64,000 nucleotides of DNA from contig CBDCNH010000011.1 of NCBI GenBank assembly GCA_965219015.1, positions 1,054,001-1,118,000 of the forward strand, in the 5' to 3' direction. The position numbers and the translations under genes are program-made. Shown one piece after another: positions 45,810 through 54,550 of the stretch (position 1 is the stretch's first letter; the number at the start of each line of letters is the position of its first letter). The DNA is from CBDCNH01 sp965219015. GTDB taxonomy: Bacteria > Pseudomonadota > Alphaproteobacteria > Rhodobacterales > Rhodobacteraceae. The notes beneath the pieces were generated by a model that searched no databases, had not been told where the DNA came from, and was given only the letters and a program-made list of their open reading frames with translations.

Positions 45810-46622
45810 ATGACCGCAGCCCCGGCCACGCTGGTCTTTCTGCATTTTCCGAAGACCGCCGGACAGACCGTCCATACCGAGCTCGCGCGCGTCGTGGGCA
45901 AGGACGCCGTCTCCCCCGTCCGTGTGCATTCGCAGGCGGGGACGGGAGCGGCGCAGTTTCCCGAGGGATACCGCCTCTATTCCGGCCATCTCGACTGGGA
46001 AGCGCTGGAAACCGTGCCAGAGCCGCGCTTCGTGTTCACCGTCCTGCGCGATCCGTTGGAGCGGATCGCGTCATTCTACTTCTACATCCTGCGCTGCGCG
46101 CAAGCACTGACCCCGGAAGAGCTGCAAAAGCCGCAGCACACCGGGTGGCGCATCGCGCTCGAGCGTGGACCGGACGAGTACTTCTTCGGGGGCTCGCACG
46201 ACTGGAGGCAGGTCGTTCGCAATCACTACGATAACCCCTATTGCGCCTATCTGCTGACCCGGCTCATCCGCAGTTATGGCGCCGTGTCCGACCTGCCGCA
46301 GGACGTCCTCGTCGGCCGCGCCGCGGAGGCAGCACGCGCGCTCAGCGGCGTCTATTCGATCGACGCGCTCGATCGGCTGGAACGGGATCTCGACACGAGG
46401 CTCGGGATCCGGGTCGACCTGATCGGACGCTATGTGAACGCGGCCCCGGAACGGCAGACGGAGTCGCGGTGGGCGCGTCTCGAAGCCACGGTGCAGCGCC
46501 AGCAGACCACCGTCAGGCTGCGCGCGTCGCTGCGCGCGGACCGGATGCTGATGCATGAACTCGGCATGGGACAGCGGCCGGACGACGTCGCCGCCCCCGC
46601 CATGCGGCGAAACCGTTCGTGA
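45810..46622 (+). CDS. Sulfotransferase family 2 protein
   Basis: A 270-residue enzyme of the heparan-sulfate 2-O-sulfotransferase-like family. The 5'-phosphosulfate loop is VFLHFPKTAGQTVH (residues 8-21), and the 3'-phosphate loop is FVFTVLRDPLERIASFYFY (about residues 73-91). It transfers sulfate from PAPS, probably to a surface polysaccharide or small metabolite. It has no signal peptide or membrane anchor, and no glycan gene is nearby to name the acceptor. Gap of 46 bases after the GST. Confidence 0.83.
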   Translation: MTAAPATLVFLHFPKTAGQTVHTELARVVGKDAVSPVRVHSQAGTGAAQFPEGYRLYSGHLDWEALETVPEPRFVFTVLRDPLERIASFYFYILRCAQALTPEELQKPQHTGWRIALERGPDEYFFGGSHDWRQVVRNHYDNPYCAYLLTRLIRSYGAVSDLPQDVLVGRAAEAARALSGVYSIDALDRLERDLDTRLGIRVDLIGRYVNAAPERQTESRWARLEATVQRQQTTVRLRASLRADRMLMHELGMGQRPDDVAAPAMRRNRS

Positions 46623-46893
46623 ATGCGGGGCCGGCGTCGCTGCGATCCGCATCGAGGTCTCGACGTATGGCCGGATGACCGCCGCCGTTGGCGCTGACCC
46701 CGATGGCGGCGCATATGCTGCGAACCAGTTTTCCGCCGGATCACCATGACCGACACCCGCTCGCGAGGCCAGGCCCAAAGGGTGTGCCGCCCAGCCTCCG
46801 CGCAATCGGGGACGGCACGCGCCGGTTCGCGCTTGCGGCCGCCGATGCGGCACCGATCTATAAGGAGGTTCCGTCTCTCGAAAGGCATTCCGC
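46623..46893. other. Intergenic region without a supported gene
   Basis: 271 bases between the sulfotransferase and the Gfo/Idh gene. Several short frames exist but none has a convincing start plus ribosome site. The only notable element is TAAGGAGGT at 46861-46869, a near-perfect Shine-Dalgarno without a start codon at the proper distance. Confidence 0.6.
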
Positions 46894-47916
46894 ATGACCG
46901 AACCCCCGAAGCGTGGCGCTCTGATCGGCTGCGGTTTCTTCGCCGAGAACCACATGCATGCCTGGGCCGGCCTCTCCGGCGCCCGGATCGTCGCGCTCTG
47001 TGATCGCGATCGTGCGAAGGCCGAGGCGATGGCCGCGCGGTTCGACGTCGAGGCGGTGTTCGAGGATGCCGACGCGATGTTCGCGGCCGTGGAGCTCGAT
47101 TTCGTCGACATCGCCACGACCGTCCAATCGCACCGGCCGCTGGTCGAGCGTGCGGTCCGCCACGCGGCGACCGTGATCTGTCAGAAGCCCTTCGCCGAGA
47201 CGATGGAGGACGGGCGCGCGATGGTCGCTGCCGCGGCCGCCGCGGACGCCGCCCTGATCGTGCATGAAAACTTCCGGTGGCAGGCTCCGTTGCTGCGCCT
47301 GAAGGCGCTCGTGGACGCAGGCCGGATCGGCACGCCTGCCTGGGCGCGGGTCTCGTTTCGCCACGGCTACGACAATTACCGCAACCAGCCCTACCTCAAG
47401 GACATCGAGCGCTTCGCGATCATGGACGTGGGGCTGCACCTCTTCGATGTCGCCCGCTGGCTGATGGGGGAAGCGCTCGACGTCGCCTGCGCCACTCAGC
47501 GCCGCAACCCGACCGTGCGTGGCGAGGACACATTCACCGCGCTTCTCACGCACGCGACGGGCGTGACCGTCTGCGACTGCACCTTCGACGCGCGGCTCGT
47601 CCCCGAGCCGTTCCCCGGCGTGGCCGTGATCGTCGAGGGCGACGCAGGAACCGTCGCGGTCGATGCGTTCGGCCAGCTCGTCCTCTCGTCGGGTGACGTG
47701 GAGACGCTCGAGGACACCGCGCCCGCAGGCCCGGTCTGGGGTGCCGCCCCGTGGCGCGTCGTGCAGGACAGCGTCGCCAACTTCGCGGCGCACGCGCTCG
47801 AGGTCATGCACGGCCGTGCAACGCCGCAGCCGTCGGGGGCGGACAATCTCGCGACGCTGGCGCTGGCCTTCGCGGCCTATGAGGCGGCCGAGACCCGCGC
47901 CGTGGTGCGGCCATGA
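46894..47916 (+). CDS. Gfo/Idh/MocA family NAD(P)-dependent oxidoreductase
   Basis: A 340-residue sugar or inositol dehydrogenase-like enzyme. The N-terminal Rossmann motif is ALIGCGFFAENHMHAWA; the catalytic-lysine block is VICQKPFAE (EKP variant QKP). The C-terminal domain has IMDVGLHLFDVARWLMG with the conserved Asp and His. It starts the catabolic island. AAAGG at 46881-46885 is the likely ribosome site; a stronger TAAGGAGGT at 46861 lies too far upstream. Substrate unknown. Confidence 0.88.
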   Translation: MTEPPKRGALIGCGFFAENHMHAWAGLSGARIVALCDRDRAKAEAMAARFDVEAVFEDADAMFAAVELDFVDIATTVQSHRPLVERAVRHAATVICQKPFAETMEDGRAMVAAAAAADAALIVHENFRWQAPLLRLKALVDAGRIGTPAWARVSFRHGYDNYRNQPYLKDIERFAIMDVGLHLFDVARWLMGEALDVACATQRRNPTVRGEDTFTALLTHATGVTVCDCTFDARLVPEPFPGVAVIVEGDAGTVAVDAFGQLVLSSGDVETLEDTAPAGPVWGAAPWRVVQDSVANFAAHALEVMHGRATPQPSGADNLATLALAFAAYEAAETRAVVRP

Positions 47917-48037
47917 CCCCCGAGCGCTGCAACCCCCCGCGTCCTGACGACATGCCGCTTCGACGCATGAAGGGCTCGTACATCCGGTCTGGTCGCGGTA
48001 CGGACGACGCGAACGGCTGTTGCTGAAGGAGGATGAG

Positions 48038-49249
48038 ATGACCGATGCCTTCATCTACGACGCGATCCGCACCCCGCGCGGGAAGGGCCGGCCCGACGGC
48101 GCGCTGCACGAGGTGACGGCGGCCCGGCTGTCGGCGCTCACGCTGAACGCGATCAAGGACCGCAACGGCCTCGACACGGCGGCGGTGGAGGACGTGATCT
48201 GGGGCAACGTCACGCAGGTCGGCGAGCAGGGCGGCTGCCTCGCGCGCACGGCGGTGCTGGCGTCCGACTTCGCCGAGAGCGTGCCGGGGCTGTCGATCAA
48301 CCGCTTCTGCGCCTCCGGGCTCGAGGCCGTGAACCTCGCGGCGAACCAGGTCCGCGGCGGCGCGGGCGAGGGCTACGTGGCGGGCGGCGTCGAGATGATG
48401 GGCCGCGTGCCGATGGGCTCGGACGGCGCCGCGATCGCGGTCGATCCCTCCATCGCGATGGCGACGTACTTCGTGCCGCAGGGCATCTCCGCCGACATCA
48501 TCGCGACCGAGTACGGCTTCTCGCGCGACGACGTGGATGCGCTGGCGGTCGAGTCGCAGAAGCGCGCGGCCCGGGCCTGGGACGAGGGCCGCTTCGCGCG
48601 CTCGGTGATCGAAGTGAGCGACCTCAACGGCCTGCCGATCCTCGCGCGTGACGAGTACATGCGCCCCGCCACCGACATGCAGTCGCTCGGTGCCCTCAAG
48701 CCCGCGTTCCGCGAGATGGGCGAGACGATGCCCGGCTTCGACAAGGTGGCGATCATGCGCTACCCGCACCTCGAGCGGATCAATCACGTGCATCACGCGG
48801 GCAACTCTTCGGGCATCGTGGACGGCGCGGCGGCGGTGCTGATCGGCAGCGCGGCCTTCGGGGAGGCGCACGGGCTGAAGCCCCGCGCGCGCATCCGTGC
48901 CACCGCGAAGATCGGCACCGATCCCACGATCATGCTGACGGGCCCGGTCCCCGCGACGGAGAAGATCCTCCGCGAGGCGGGCATGAGCATCGCCGACATC
49001 GGCCTCTTCGAGGTCAACGAGGCCTTCGCGGCGGTCGTGCTGCGCTTCCTGCAGGCGTTCGACGCGGATCCCGAACGGGTCAACGTCAACGGCGGCGCCA
49101 TCGCGATGGGCCATCCGCTCGGCGCCACGGGGGCGATGATCCTCGGCACGCTTCTCGACGAGATGGAGCGGACGGACCGCGAGACCGGCCTCGCCACGCT
49201 CTGCGTCGCCTCCGGCATGGGCGCCGCGACGATCCTCGAGCGCGTCTGA
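48038..49249 (+). CDS. Acetyl-CoA C-acyltransferase (thiolase)
   Basis: A 403-residue thiolase. The nucleophile is Cys91 in NRFCASGLEAVN; the His of NEAFAAV and the C-terminal GGAIAMGHPLGATGA plus CVASGMGAA complete the site. It cleaves or forms 3-ketoacyl-CoA. The length and the GNVTQVGEQGGCLAR block suggest the degradative FadA/FadI-like type. AAGGAGG ribosome site at 48026-48032. It overlaps the following cupin gene as TGATG, an odd partner for a beta-oxidation thiolase. Confidence 0.92.
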   Translation: MTDAFIYDAIRTPRGKGRPDGALHEVTAARLSALTLNAIKDRNGLDTAAVEDVIWGNVTQVGEQGGCLARTAVLASDFAESVPGLSINRFCASGLEAVNLAANQVRGGAGEGYVAGGVEMMGRVPMGSDGAAIAVDPSIAMATYFVPQGISADIIATEYGFSRDDVDALAVESQKRAARAWDEGRFARSVIEVSDLNGLPILARDEYMRPATDMQSLGALKPAFREMGETMPGFDKVAIMRYPHLERINHVHHAGNSSGIVDGAAAVLIGSAAFGEAHGLKPRARIRATAKIGTDPTIMLTGPVPATEKILREAGMSIADIGLFEVNEAFAAVVLRFLQAFDADPERVNVNGGAIAMGHPLGATGAMILGTLLDEMERTDRETGLATLCVASGMGAATILERV

Positions 49250-49719
49250 TGGCGGTGCTCCGCGCTGGCGACGTGGCGGAGCACGAGACGCCGTCCGAAA
49301 AGCGCGCCGAATGGGGCCGCATCGTCACGCAGGCCTTCGGCGACGCGGGCGGGCTCACGCAGTACGGCGCCTATGTGCAGGTGCTCCACCCCGGCGCGCG
49401 GACCTCGAACCGGCACTGGCACGAGGTGGAGGACGAGTTCCTCCTGATGCTCGAAGGCGAGGCGACGGTGATCGAGAACGACGGCGCGCACGTCATCGGT
49501 CCCGGCGATGCCTGCGCCTGGCCGGGCGGCGTGCCGAACGCACATTGCGTCGAGAACCGCTCCGACACGCCCTGCCGCTACCTCATCGTCGGCACGCGGC
49601 CCGTCGCCGACCGCTGCCACTACCCCGACCTCGGTCGCACGCAGGTCGACGACGCGAAGGGAGCGCGGCTCGTCGACGATGCGACCGGCGACGTGCTCCA
49701 GGTGTTCCGCGAACGCTAG
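49249..49719 (+). CDS. Cupin domain protein
   Basis: A 156-residue single-domain cupin. The metal motif 1 is SNRHWHEVEDEFLLMLEGEATV (two His and Glu), and motif 2 is GPGDACAWPGGVPNAHCVEN. Many such proteins are sugar-acid isomerases or small dioxygenase-like enzymes, and no exact function can be given. It is translationally coupled to the thiolase. Its stop overlaps the convergent isomerase gene by 4 bases. Confidence 0.85.
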   Translation: MAVLRAGDVAEHETPSEKRAEWGRIVTQAFGDAGGLTQYGAYVQVLHPGARTSNRHWHEVEDEFLLMLEGEATVIENDGAHVIGPGDACAWPGGVPNAHCVENRSDTPCRYLIVGTRPVADRCHYPDLGRTQVDDAKGARLVDDATGDVLQVFRER

Positions 49720-50768
49720 AGCCCGAGGATGCGCCGTACCGCGCCCTGGTCCGCGCCGTCCGTCGTGAAGTCGTCGAACGCGCGTTCGGTCACGCGGATG
49801 ATGTGGTCCTTGACGAACTGCGCGCCCTCGACGGCGCCGTCGTGCGGGTGCTTGATCGCACATTCCCACTCGACGACGGCCCAGCCGTCGAAGCCGTTCG
49901 CGGCCATCTTCGAGAACACCGCACCGAAGTCGACCTGCCCGTCGCCGAGCGACCGGAACCGGCCCGCGCGGTTCACCCAAGGCTGGAACCCGCCGTAGAC
50001 GCCCTTGCGCCCCGTCGGGTTGAACTCCGCGTCCTTGACGTGGAACATGGCGATGCGGTCGCGGTAGATGTCGATGTTGTCGAGGTAGTCGAGGCACTGC
50101 AGCACGTAGTGCGACGGGTCGTAGAGCATGTTCGCGCGGGGATGCTGGTCCACGCGGTCGAGGAACATCTCGTAGGTGTCGCCGTCGTGGAGATCCTCGC
50201 CGGGGTGGATCTCGTAGCAGACATCGACGCCGTTCTCCTCGGCATGGTCGAGGATCGGACGCCAGCGCGCGGCAAGCTCGTCGAACGCCGCCTCGACGAG
50301 CCCCGGCGGACGCTGCGGCCACGGATAGAGGTAGGGCCAGGCGAGCGCACCCGAAAAGGTCGCGTGCGCCGTGATCCCGAGATGGCGCGACGCGGTGATG
50401 GCCTTGCGAACCTGATCAACTGCCCAAGCCTGCCGTGCCTTGGGATCGCCGCGCACCGAAGCCGACGCGAAGTTGTCGAACGGCAGGTCGTAGGCCGGAT
50501 GCACGGCGACGAGCTGCCCTTGCAGGTGCGACGACAACTCGGTGATCTCGACGCCGTTGGCGCGCGCGGTCCCGGCCAGCTCGTCGCAGTAGTCCTTCGA
50601 CGTCGCCGCCCGTTCGAGGTCGATGAGCCGGCCGTCCCATGACGGGACTTGCACGCCCGCATAGCCCCAGTCGGCGGCCTGCTTGGTGATCGCGTCCCAT
50701 GAGTTGAACGGCGCCTCGTCGCCGGCGAATTGCGCGAGAAACAGGCCCGGGCCCTTCAGCGTCTTCAT
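49716..50768 (-). CDS. Sugar phosphate isomerase/epimerase family TIM barrel (350 aa)
   Basis: A xylose-isomerase-like TIM barrel. Metal-site blocks are VCYEIHPGEDLHDG (Glu, His), LYDPSHYVLQ (Asp, His), FHVKDAEFNP (His, Asp) and WAVVEWECAIKHP (Glu). It probably isomerises or epimerises a sugar or its acid. It lies 12 bases downstream of a second isomerase on the same strand, forming a two-gene operon started from the divergent region with GntR-type operators. ATG 50768 has GGGAGAA. Confidence 0.9.
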   Translation of the reverse strand: MKTLKGPGLFLAQFAGDEAPFNSWDAITKQAADWGYAGVQVPSWDGRLIDLERAATSKDYCDELAGTARANGVEITELSSHLQGQLVAVHPAYDLPFDNFASASVRGDPKARQAWAVDQVRKAITASRHLGITAHATFSGALAWPYLYPWPQRPPGLVEAAFDELAARWRPILDHAEENGVDVCYEIHPGEDLHDGDTYEMFLDRVDQHPRANMLYDPSHYVLQCLDYLDNIDIYRDRIAMFHVKDAEFNPTGRKGVYGGFQPWVNRAGRFRSLGDGQVDFGAVFSKMAANGFDGWAVVEWECAIKHPHDGAVEGAQFVKDHIIRVTERAFDDFTTDGADQGAVRRILGL

Positions 50769-50780
50769 GTCAGTTCTCCC

Positions 50781-51647
50781 TCAAGCAAGCCCGGCCTTCG
50801 CCATGTGCCTGCGGATGTGGTCATGCCCGTCACGATAGACCGTATCCGGTCCCTCGGAAAAGTCGCGCCAGACCCTCGTCGCGGCGGCGAGGTCCGGCAG
50901 GCCGCGACCGAAGGCCTCGATGGTGAGCCAGCCATCGTAGCCGATGGACTTGATCGCGGCGAAGGTCGCGTCCCACGGGACGTGACCGCGGCCGGGCACC
51001 CCCCGGTCGTTCTCCGAGATGTGGATATGCGCGACATGGGCGGCATTGCGGGTCAGCGCGCCCACTGGATCCGCTTCCTCGATGTTGGCGTGAAAGGTGT
51101 CGTACATGGCGCGGATGTTCGGATGGGCGATGGCGTCGAGATGCGCTGCCGTCGCGTCCATCGTGTTGAGCAGGTAGCACTCGAAGCGGTTGAGCGCTTC
51201 GAGCGCCACGGTGACGCCCGCGCCCCGCGCATGGTCGCCGATGCGGCGCTGCACCTCGACGGAGCAGGCGAGTTCGGCCTCCGTCGGGCCCTGCCCGCTG
51301 AACCCGCCGAGCGTCGAGTGCAGCGGCCCGCAGAGGAGCGTGGCGCCGAGCGCATGGGAGCAATCGAGCACGCGCCGCATGTAGTCGAGACCCGCCGCGC
51401 GCTGCTTGGCGTCGCCGATGAGGTTCATGCTCGGGTCGCCCATCGCGGTCACGGCGGTGCGCGCAAGGCCGATGTCGTCGAGCATCCGGCCGGTCTTGGC
51501 GTAGTCCGCGGGCGTGCCGTCGAAGACCGGCACCTCTACGCCGTCGAAGCCCGTCGCGCGGATGTCGCCAAGCAATTCGGCGTGCTCCGGCCCGAGCCGG
51601 GTCGTCCAAAGGAACATGCACATGCCGACCCGCATCTTGATACTCAC
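50781..51647 (-). CDS. Sugar phosphate isomerase/epimerase family TIM barrel (288 aa)
   Basis: A D-tagatose/D-psicose 3-epimerase-like barrel. Metal-site residues are in VALEALNRFECYLLN (Glu), MYDTFHANIEE (Asp, His), HIHISENDRGVPG (His, Glu) and LTIEAFG (Glu). The GTG at 51647 (MSIKMRVG) and the ATG at 51635 (MRVGMCM) are both possible starts; the ribosome site does not settle it. A perfect 19-base palindrome lies 4 bases upstream of the GTG, so repression at this promoter is expected. Confidence 0.9.
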   Translation of the reverse strand: MSIKMRVGMCMFLWTTRLGPEHAELLGDIRATGFDGVEVPVFDGTPADYAKTGRMLDDIGLARTAVTAMGDPSMNLIGDAKQRAAGLDYMRRVLDCSHALGATLLCGPLHSTLGGFSGQGPTEAELACSVEVQRRIGDHARGAGVTVALEALNRFECYLLNTMDATAAHLDAIAHPNIRAMYDTFHANIEEADPVGALTRNAAHVAHIHISENDRGVPGRGHVPWDATFAAIKSIGYDGWLTIEAFGRGLPDLAAATRVWRDFSEGPDTVYRDGHDHIRRHMAKAGLA

Positions 51648-51650
51648 GCC

Positions 51651-51669
51651 TTTCTGGTCTTACCAGAAA
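51651..51669. promoter_or_regulatory. GntR/FadR-type operator 1 (perfect 8-3-8 palindrome)
   Basis: TTTCTGGTCTTACCAGAAA, two 8-base arms around CTT. The core TGGTnnnACCA is the FadR-subfamily GntR pattern. It sits at the promoter of the two minus-strand isomerases and 115 bases before the divergent operon that encodes a FadR-type regulator. Confidence 0.8.
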
Positions 51670-51725
51670 CATCGCCGGATGCCGTGTCAACCATATAGGT
51701 TTCACAGAGCTTGAGATCGCCTAGG

Positions 51726-51742
51726 ATCTGGTCTAGCCAGAT
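51726..51742. promoter_or_regulatory. GntR/FadR-type operator 2
   Basis: ATCTGGTCTAGCCAGAT, perfect 6-5-6 palindrome with core TGGTCTAGCCA, one base off TGGTnnnACCA. It lies 42 bases before the ATG of the plus-strand isomerase gene, where it would cover the promoter of the operon containing the GntR gene itself (autoregulation). Confidence 0.75.
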
Positions 51743-51783
51743 ACGGACAACACGCGTCGCACAGCGACTAGAGGGAGGATCCC

Positions 51784-52674
51784 ATGCATCTGTCGACCCA
51801 CAACTGGATGCGGGCCGAGCCGCTCGACACCACGCTGCGACGGATCAAGCAGTACGGCTACGAAAGCATCGAGATCTCGGGCGAGCCGGAGCAGTATCCG
51901 GTCAAGGAGACCCGCGCGAGCCTCAAGGAGCACGGCATCCGGTGCTGGGGCGCGGTGACGCTGACGCTCGGCGAGCGCAACCTCGCGGCGAAGGACGAGG
52001 GCCAGCGCGCGCGGTCGGTCGACTACGTGAAGTCAGTGCTGACGATGGTGAGCGAACTCGAGGGCGAGATCATCACGTTGGTGCCCGCGACGGTCGGCAA
52101 GGTGGTGCCGGACGCAACGCCGGAGGAGGAATGGGCTTGGGTCGTGGACGCCACGAAGGAATGTTACGCCCACGCGCAACGGGTCGGCGTGAAGATCGCC
52201 ATCGAGCCTCTGAACCGCTTCGAGACCTACCTCTTCAATCGTGCCGCGCAGGCGCTGGCGCTCGCGGACGCGGTCGGGCCCGAGTGTGGCGTGTGCCTCG
52301 ACGCGTTCCACCTCAACATCGAGGAGACGGACGTCTATGAGGCGATCCGCCTTGCGGGGGCGCGGCTCTTCGATTTCCACGTCGCCGACAACAACCGTTT
52401 CGCGGCGGGGCTCGGGCATCTCGACTGGCCGAAGATCATCGGCACGCTGCGGGAGATCGGCTATGACGGCGGCGTGACCAACGAGTTCGTGGCGCCGGTG
52501 GACCGCACGCCCGCGGCGCCCTACCCCGACATGGTGGAGACCGACCCCGTCGACATCCCGCCCGAGCAACTGAAGTTCATCCAGGACCACGGCTCGAGCC
52601 TCCTGACGGAGACGTTCTACGCCGACCAGATGCGGATCACGGCCGAGACGATCCTTCCGCTCCTCAAGGGCTAG
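51784..52674 (+). CDS. Sugar phosphate isomerase/epimerase family TIM barrel (296 aa)
   Basis: Third barrel of this family in 3 kb. Metal-site blocks are KIAIEPLNRFETYLFN (Glu), CLDAFHLNIEETDV (Asp, His), FHVADNNRFAAG (His, Asp) and VTNEFVAPVD (Glu). It is similar in plan to the 288-residue protein, including the conserved NRFE and FHxNIEE blocks, so it is probably a related epimerase on a different intermediate. GAGGGAGG ribosome site. First gene of a plus-strand operon with an enolase-superfamily enzyme, the GntR regulator and a hydroxyacid dehydrogenase. Confidence 0.9.
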   Translation: MHLSTHNWMRAEPLDTTLRRIKQYGYESIEISGEPEQYPVKETRASLKEHGIRCWGAVTLTLGERNLAAKDEGQRARSVDYVKSVLTMVSELEGEIITLVPATVGKVVPDATPEEEWAWVVDATKECYAHAQRVGVKIAIEPLNRFETYLFNRAAQALALADAVGPECGVCLDAFHLNIEETDVYEAIRLAGARLFDFHVADNNRFAAGLGHLDWPKIIGTLREIGYDGGVTNEFVAPVDRTPAAPYPDMVETDPVDIPPEQLKFIQDHGSSLLTETFYADQMRITAETILPLLKG

Positions 52675-52682
52675 GCGTCTCG

Positions 52683-53852
52683 ATGCGGATCGCTTCCGTT
52701 GCCGCATGGTGGGTGCAAATTCCGATCGAGGTGGCGCGCCAGCATACCTCGGACTTCGGGACGTTGCGGACGTTCGACGCGGCGATCTGCCGGATCGAGA
52801 CAGATGACGGTCTTGTCGGATGGGGCGAAGGCAAGAACGCCGCTGGCAGTTCGGGCGAATACGGAACGCTGGTTCACCTTCTGAACCACGATTTCGGGCC
52901 ACGCATCATCGGCCGCGATCCGGCGGACATCTCCTGGATCTGGGAGGACCTCTACAACGGGGTCCGCGCCGACAAGGCGCGCATGGCGGGCCATGCGATG
53001 CCGGAGATGGCGCGGCGCGGGCTCACCGTCGCCGCGATCAGCGCCATCGACATCGGGCTCTGGGACATCCTCGGCAAGGCCGACGGCAAGCCGGTGTGGC
53101 AGCTCCTCGGCGGTCGGAAGGCGGACCGGCTGCCGGCCTACGCCTCGGGCGGCTGGGCAGCGGCGGATGCCATCGGCGCGCAGTTGCAGGGCTACATCGA
53201 CCGGGGCGGCTTTCGCGCCGTGAAGATGCGCGTGGGCGCGATGGATGGCGGGCTCCACGTCTCGGCGGCGCGGGTCCGCGCGGCGCGGGAGGCGCTTGGG
53301 CCGGAGATCGAGATCGCGGTCGACGCGCACGGCACCTACACCGTCGCGGAGGCGAAGCGGTTCGCGCACATGGTCCGTGACTGCGACCTCGCGTGGTTCG
53401 AGGAGCCGGTCATCGCCGACGACAAGCCGGGGATGGCGGAGGTGCGCGCATCGACGCCCGTGCCGATCGCGACCGGCGAGAGCGAGGCCACGCGCTTCGC
53501 GTTCCGAGACCTCGCGGTTCTGCGCGCCGCCGACATCTTCCAGCCCGACCCCGCCTTCTGCGGCGGCATCACCGAGGCGATGCGGATCGGGACGCTGGCG
53601 TCCGCGTTCAACCTTCGCCTCGCGCCGCATCTCTGGGCAGGCGCGCCCTGCTTCTTCGCCGGGCTGCACGTCTGCGCGGCATCGCCGGCGAGCTTCACCG
53701 TCGAGTTCTCGCTCGGGGCCAATCCAATGATCCATGACCTTGCCGTCGAACCCGTCACGGTGCAGGACGGCGTCATCGCGATCCCGGAGCGGCCGGGCCT
53801 CGGCTTCACGGTGAACGAGCGCATGCTGAAGGATCGCGTCCGGCGCGTATGA
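52683..53852 (+). CDS. Mandelate racemase / muconate lactonizing enzyme family protein
   Basis: A 389-residue enolase-superfamily enzyme that removes an alpha-proton from a carboxylate. Catalytic set: Lys181-Met-Arg183 (VKMRVG) at the end of strand 2, metal ligands Asp214 (VDAHGTY) and Glu240/241 (WFEEPV), a third Glu in IATGESEA, and His316 (APHLWAG). This resembles sugar-acid dehydratases of the mandelate racemase group, which turn an aldonate or aldarate into a 2-keto-3-deoxy acid. Substrate unknown. It overlaps the GntR gene by ATGA. Confidence 0.9.
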   Translation: MRIASVAAWWVQIPIEVARQHTSDFGTLRTFDAAICRIETDDGLVGWGEGKNAAGSSGEYGTLVHLLNHDFGPRIIGRDPADISWIWEDLYNGVRADKARMAGHAMPEMARRGLTVAAISAIDIGLWDILGKADGKPVWQLLGGRKADRLPAYASGGWAAADAIGAQLQGYIDRGGFRAVKMRVGAMDGGLHVSAARVRAAREALGPEIEIAVDAHGTYTVAEAKRFAHMVRDCDLAWFEEPVIADDKPGMAEVRASTPVPIATGESEATRFAFRDLAVLRAADIFQPDPAFCGGITEAMRIGTLASAFNLRLAPHLWAGAPCFFAGLHVCAASPASFTVEFSLGANPMIHDLAVEPVTVQDGVIAIPERPGLGFTVNERMLKDRVRRV

Positions 53853-54550
53853 CCCCTGACGACGCCCCGTTCCTGTCCACCCTCTTCGCGCATCTCGTCG
53901 CCGAGGCGCGGAGCAATGGCGACAAGGCCCCCTCAGAACGCGAGCTCGCCGACCATTTTGCCGTCAGCCGCGGGCAGGTGCGCGAGCAGCTCGCCATCCT
54001 CGAGGCGATGCGCGTCATCGAGCGGCGGGCGAAATCGGGCATCTACCTCACCGCCGAAGGCGCCGGTCTCGACCAGATGGCGCTGTTCGCGGCCGCGGGC
54101 ATCCAGCTCGACCCGCAGCAGATCTTCGAGGCCGTCGAGCTGCGAAAGATCCATGAGATCAAGGCCGCCGAACTTGCGGCCGAACGCGCGACGGAGGAAA
54201 ATTTCGAGCGGCTGCGCGAGATCCTCGCGCAGTCCGAGGCGGCGATGGCGGCAGGCGAAGGATTGAAGGGGCTCGACGGCGATTTCCACCTCGAGATCGT
54301 GCGCGCGACGCAGAACGGGATGTTCTTCCGGCTGTGCGCGAGCTTCTACGCGGCAAGCGCGCCGCGCCATGCGGTCTATTTTGCCCGGATGGAGCGCAGC
54401 GCCAGGTCCCATGCCGAACACCGGCTGATCTTCGATGCGCTCCGGCGCCGCGACGCGGGGCTCGCGCAGGCGCTGATGAACAGCCACCTCCGCGGCGCGC
54501 AGAGCTACTGGAGCGAGCTTCTCGACGGGCCGAGCGAAGACGATGCGTGA
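53849..54550 (+). CDS. FadR-subfamily GntR transcriptional regulator
   Basis: A 233-residue regulator. The N-terminal winged helix is PSERELADHFAVSRGQVREQ, followed by a helical FCD effector domain (ELRKIHEIKAAELAAE, DGDFHLEIVRATQN with the conserved Asp and His metal residues, SHAEHRLIFDALRRRD). FCD regulators usually sense sugar acids or related carboxylates and bind TGGTnnnACCA-like palindromes. Four such sites lie in the two divergent promoter regions of this island. Start ATGA overlaps the enolase-family gene; the end overlaps the next gene by 8 bases. Confidence 0.93.
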   Translation: MTPDDAPFLSTLFAHLVAEARSNGDKAPSERELADHFAVSRGQVREQLAILEAMRVIERRAKSGIYLTAEGAGLDQMALFAAAGIQLDPQQIFEAVELRKIHEIKAAELAAERATEENFERLREILAQSEAAMAAGEGLKGLDGDFHLEIVRATQNGMFFRLCASFYAASAPRHAVYFARMERSARSHAEHRLIFDALRRRDAGLAQALMNSHLRGAQSYWSELLDGPSEDDA

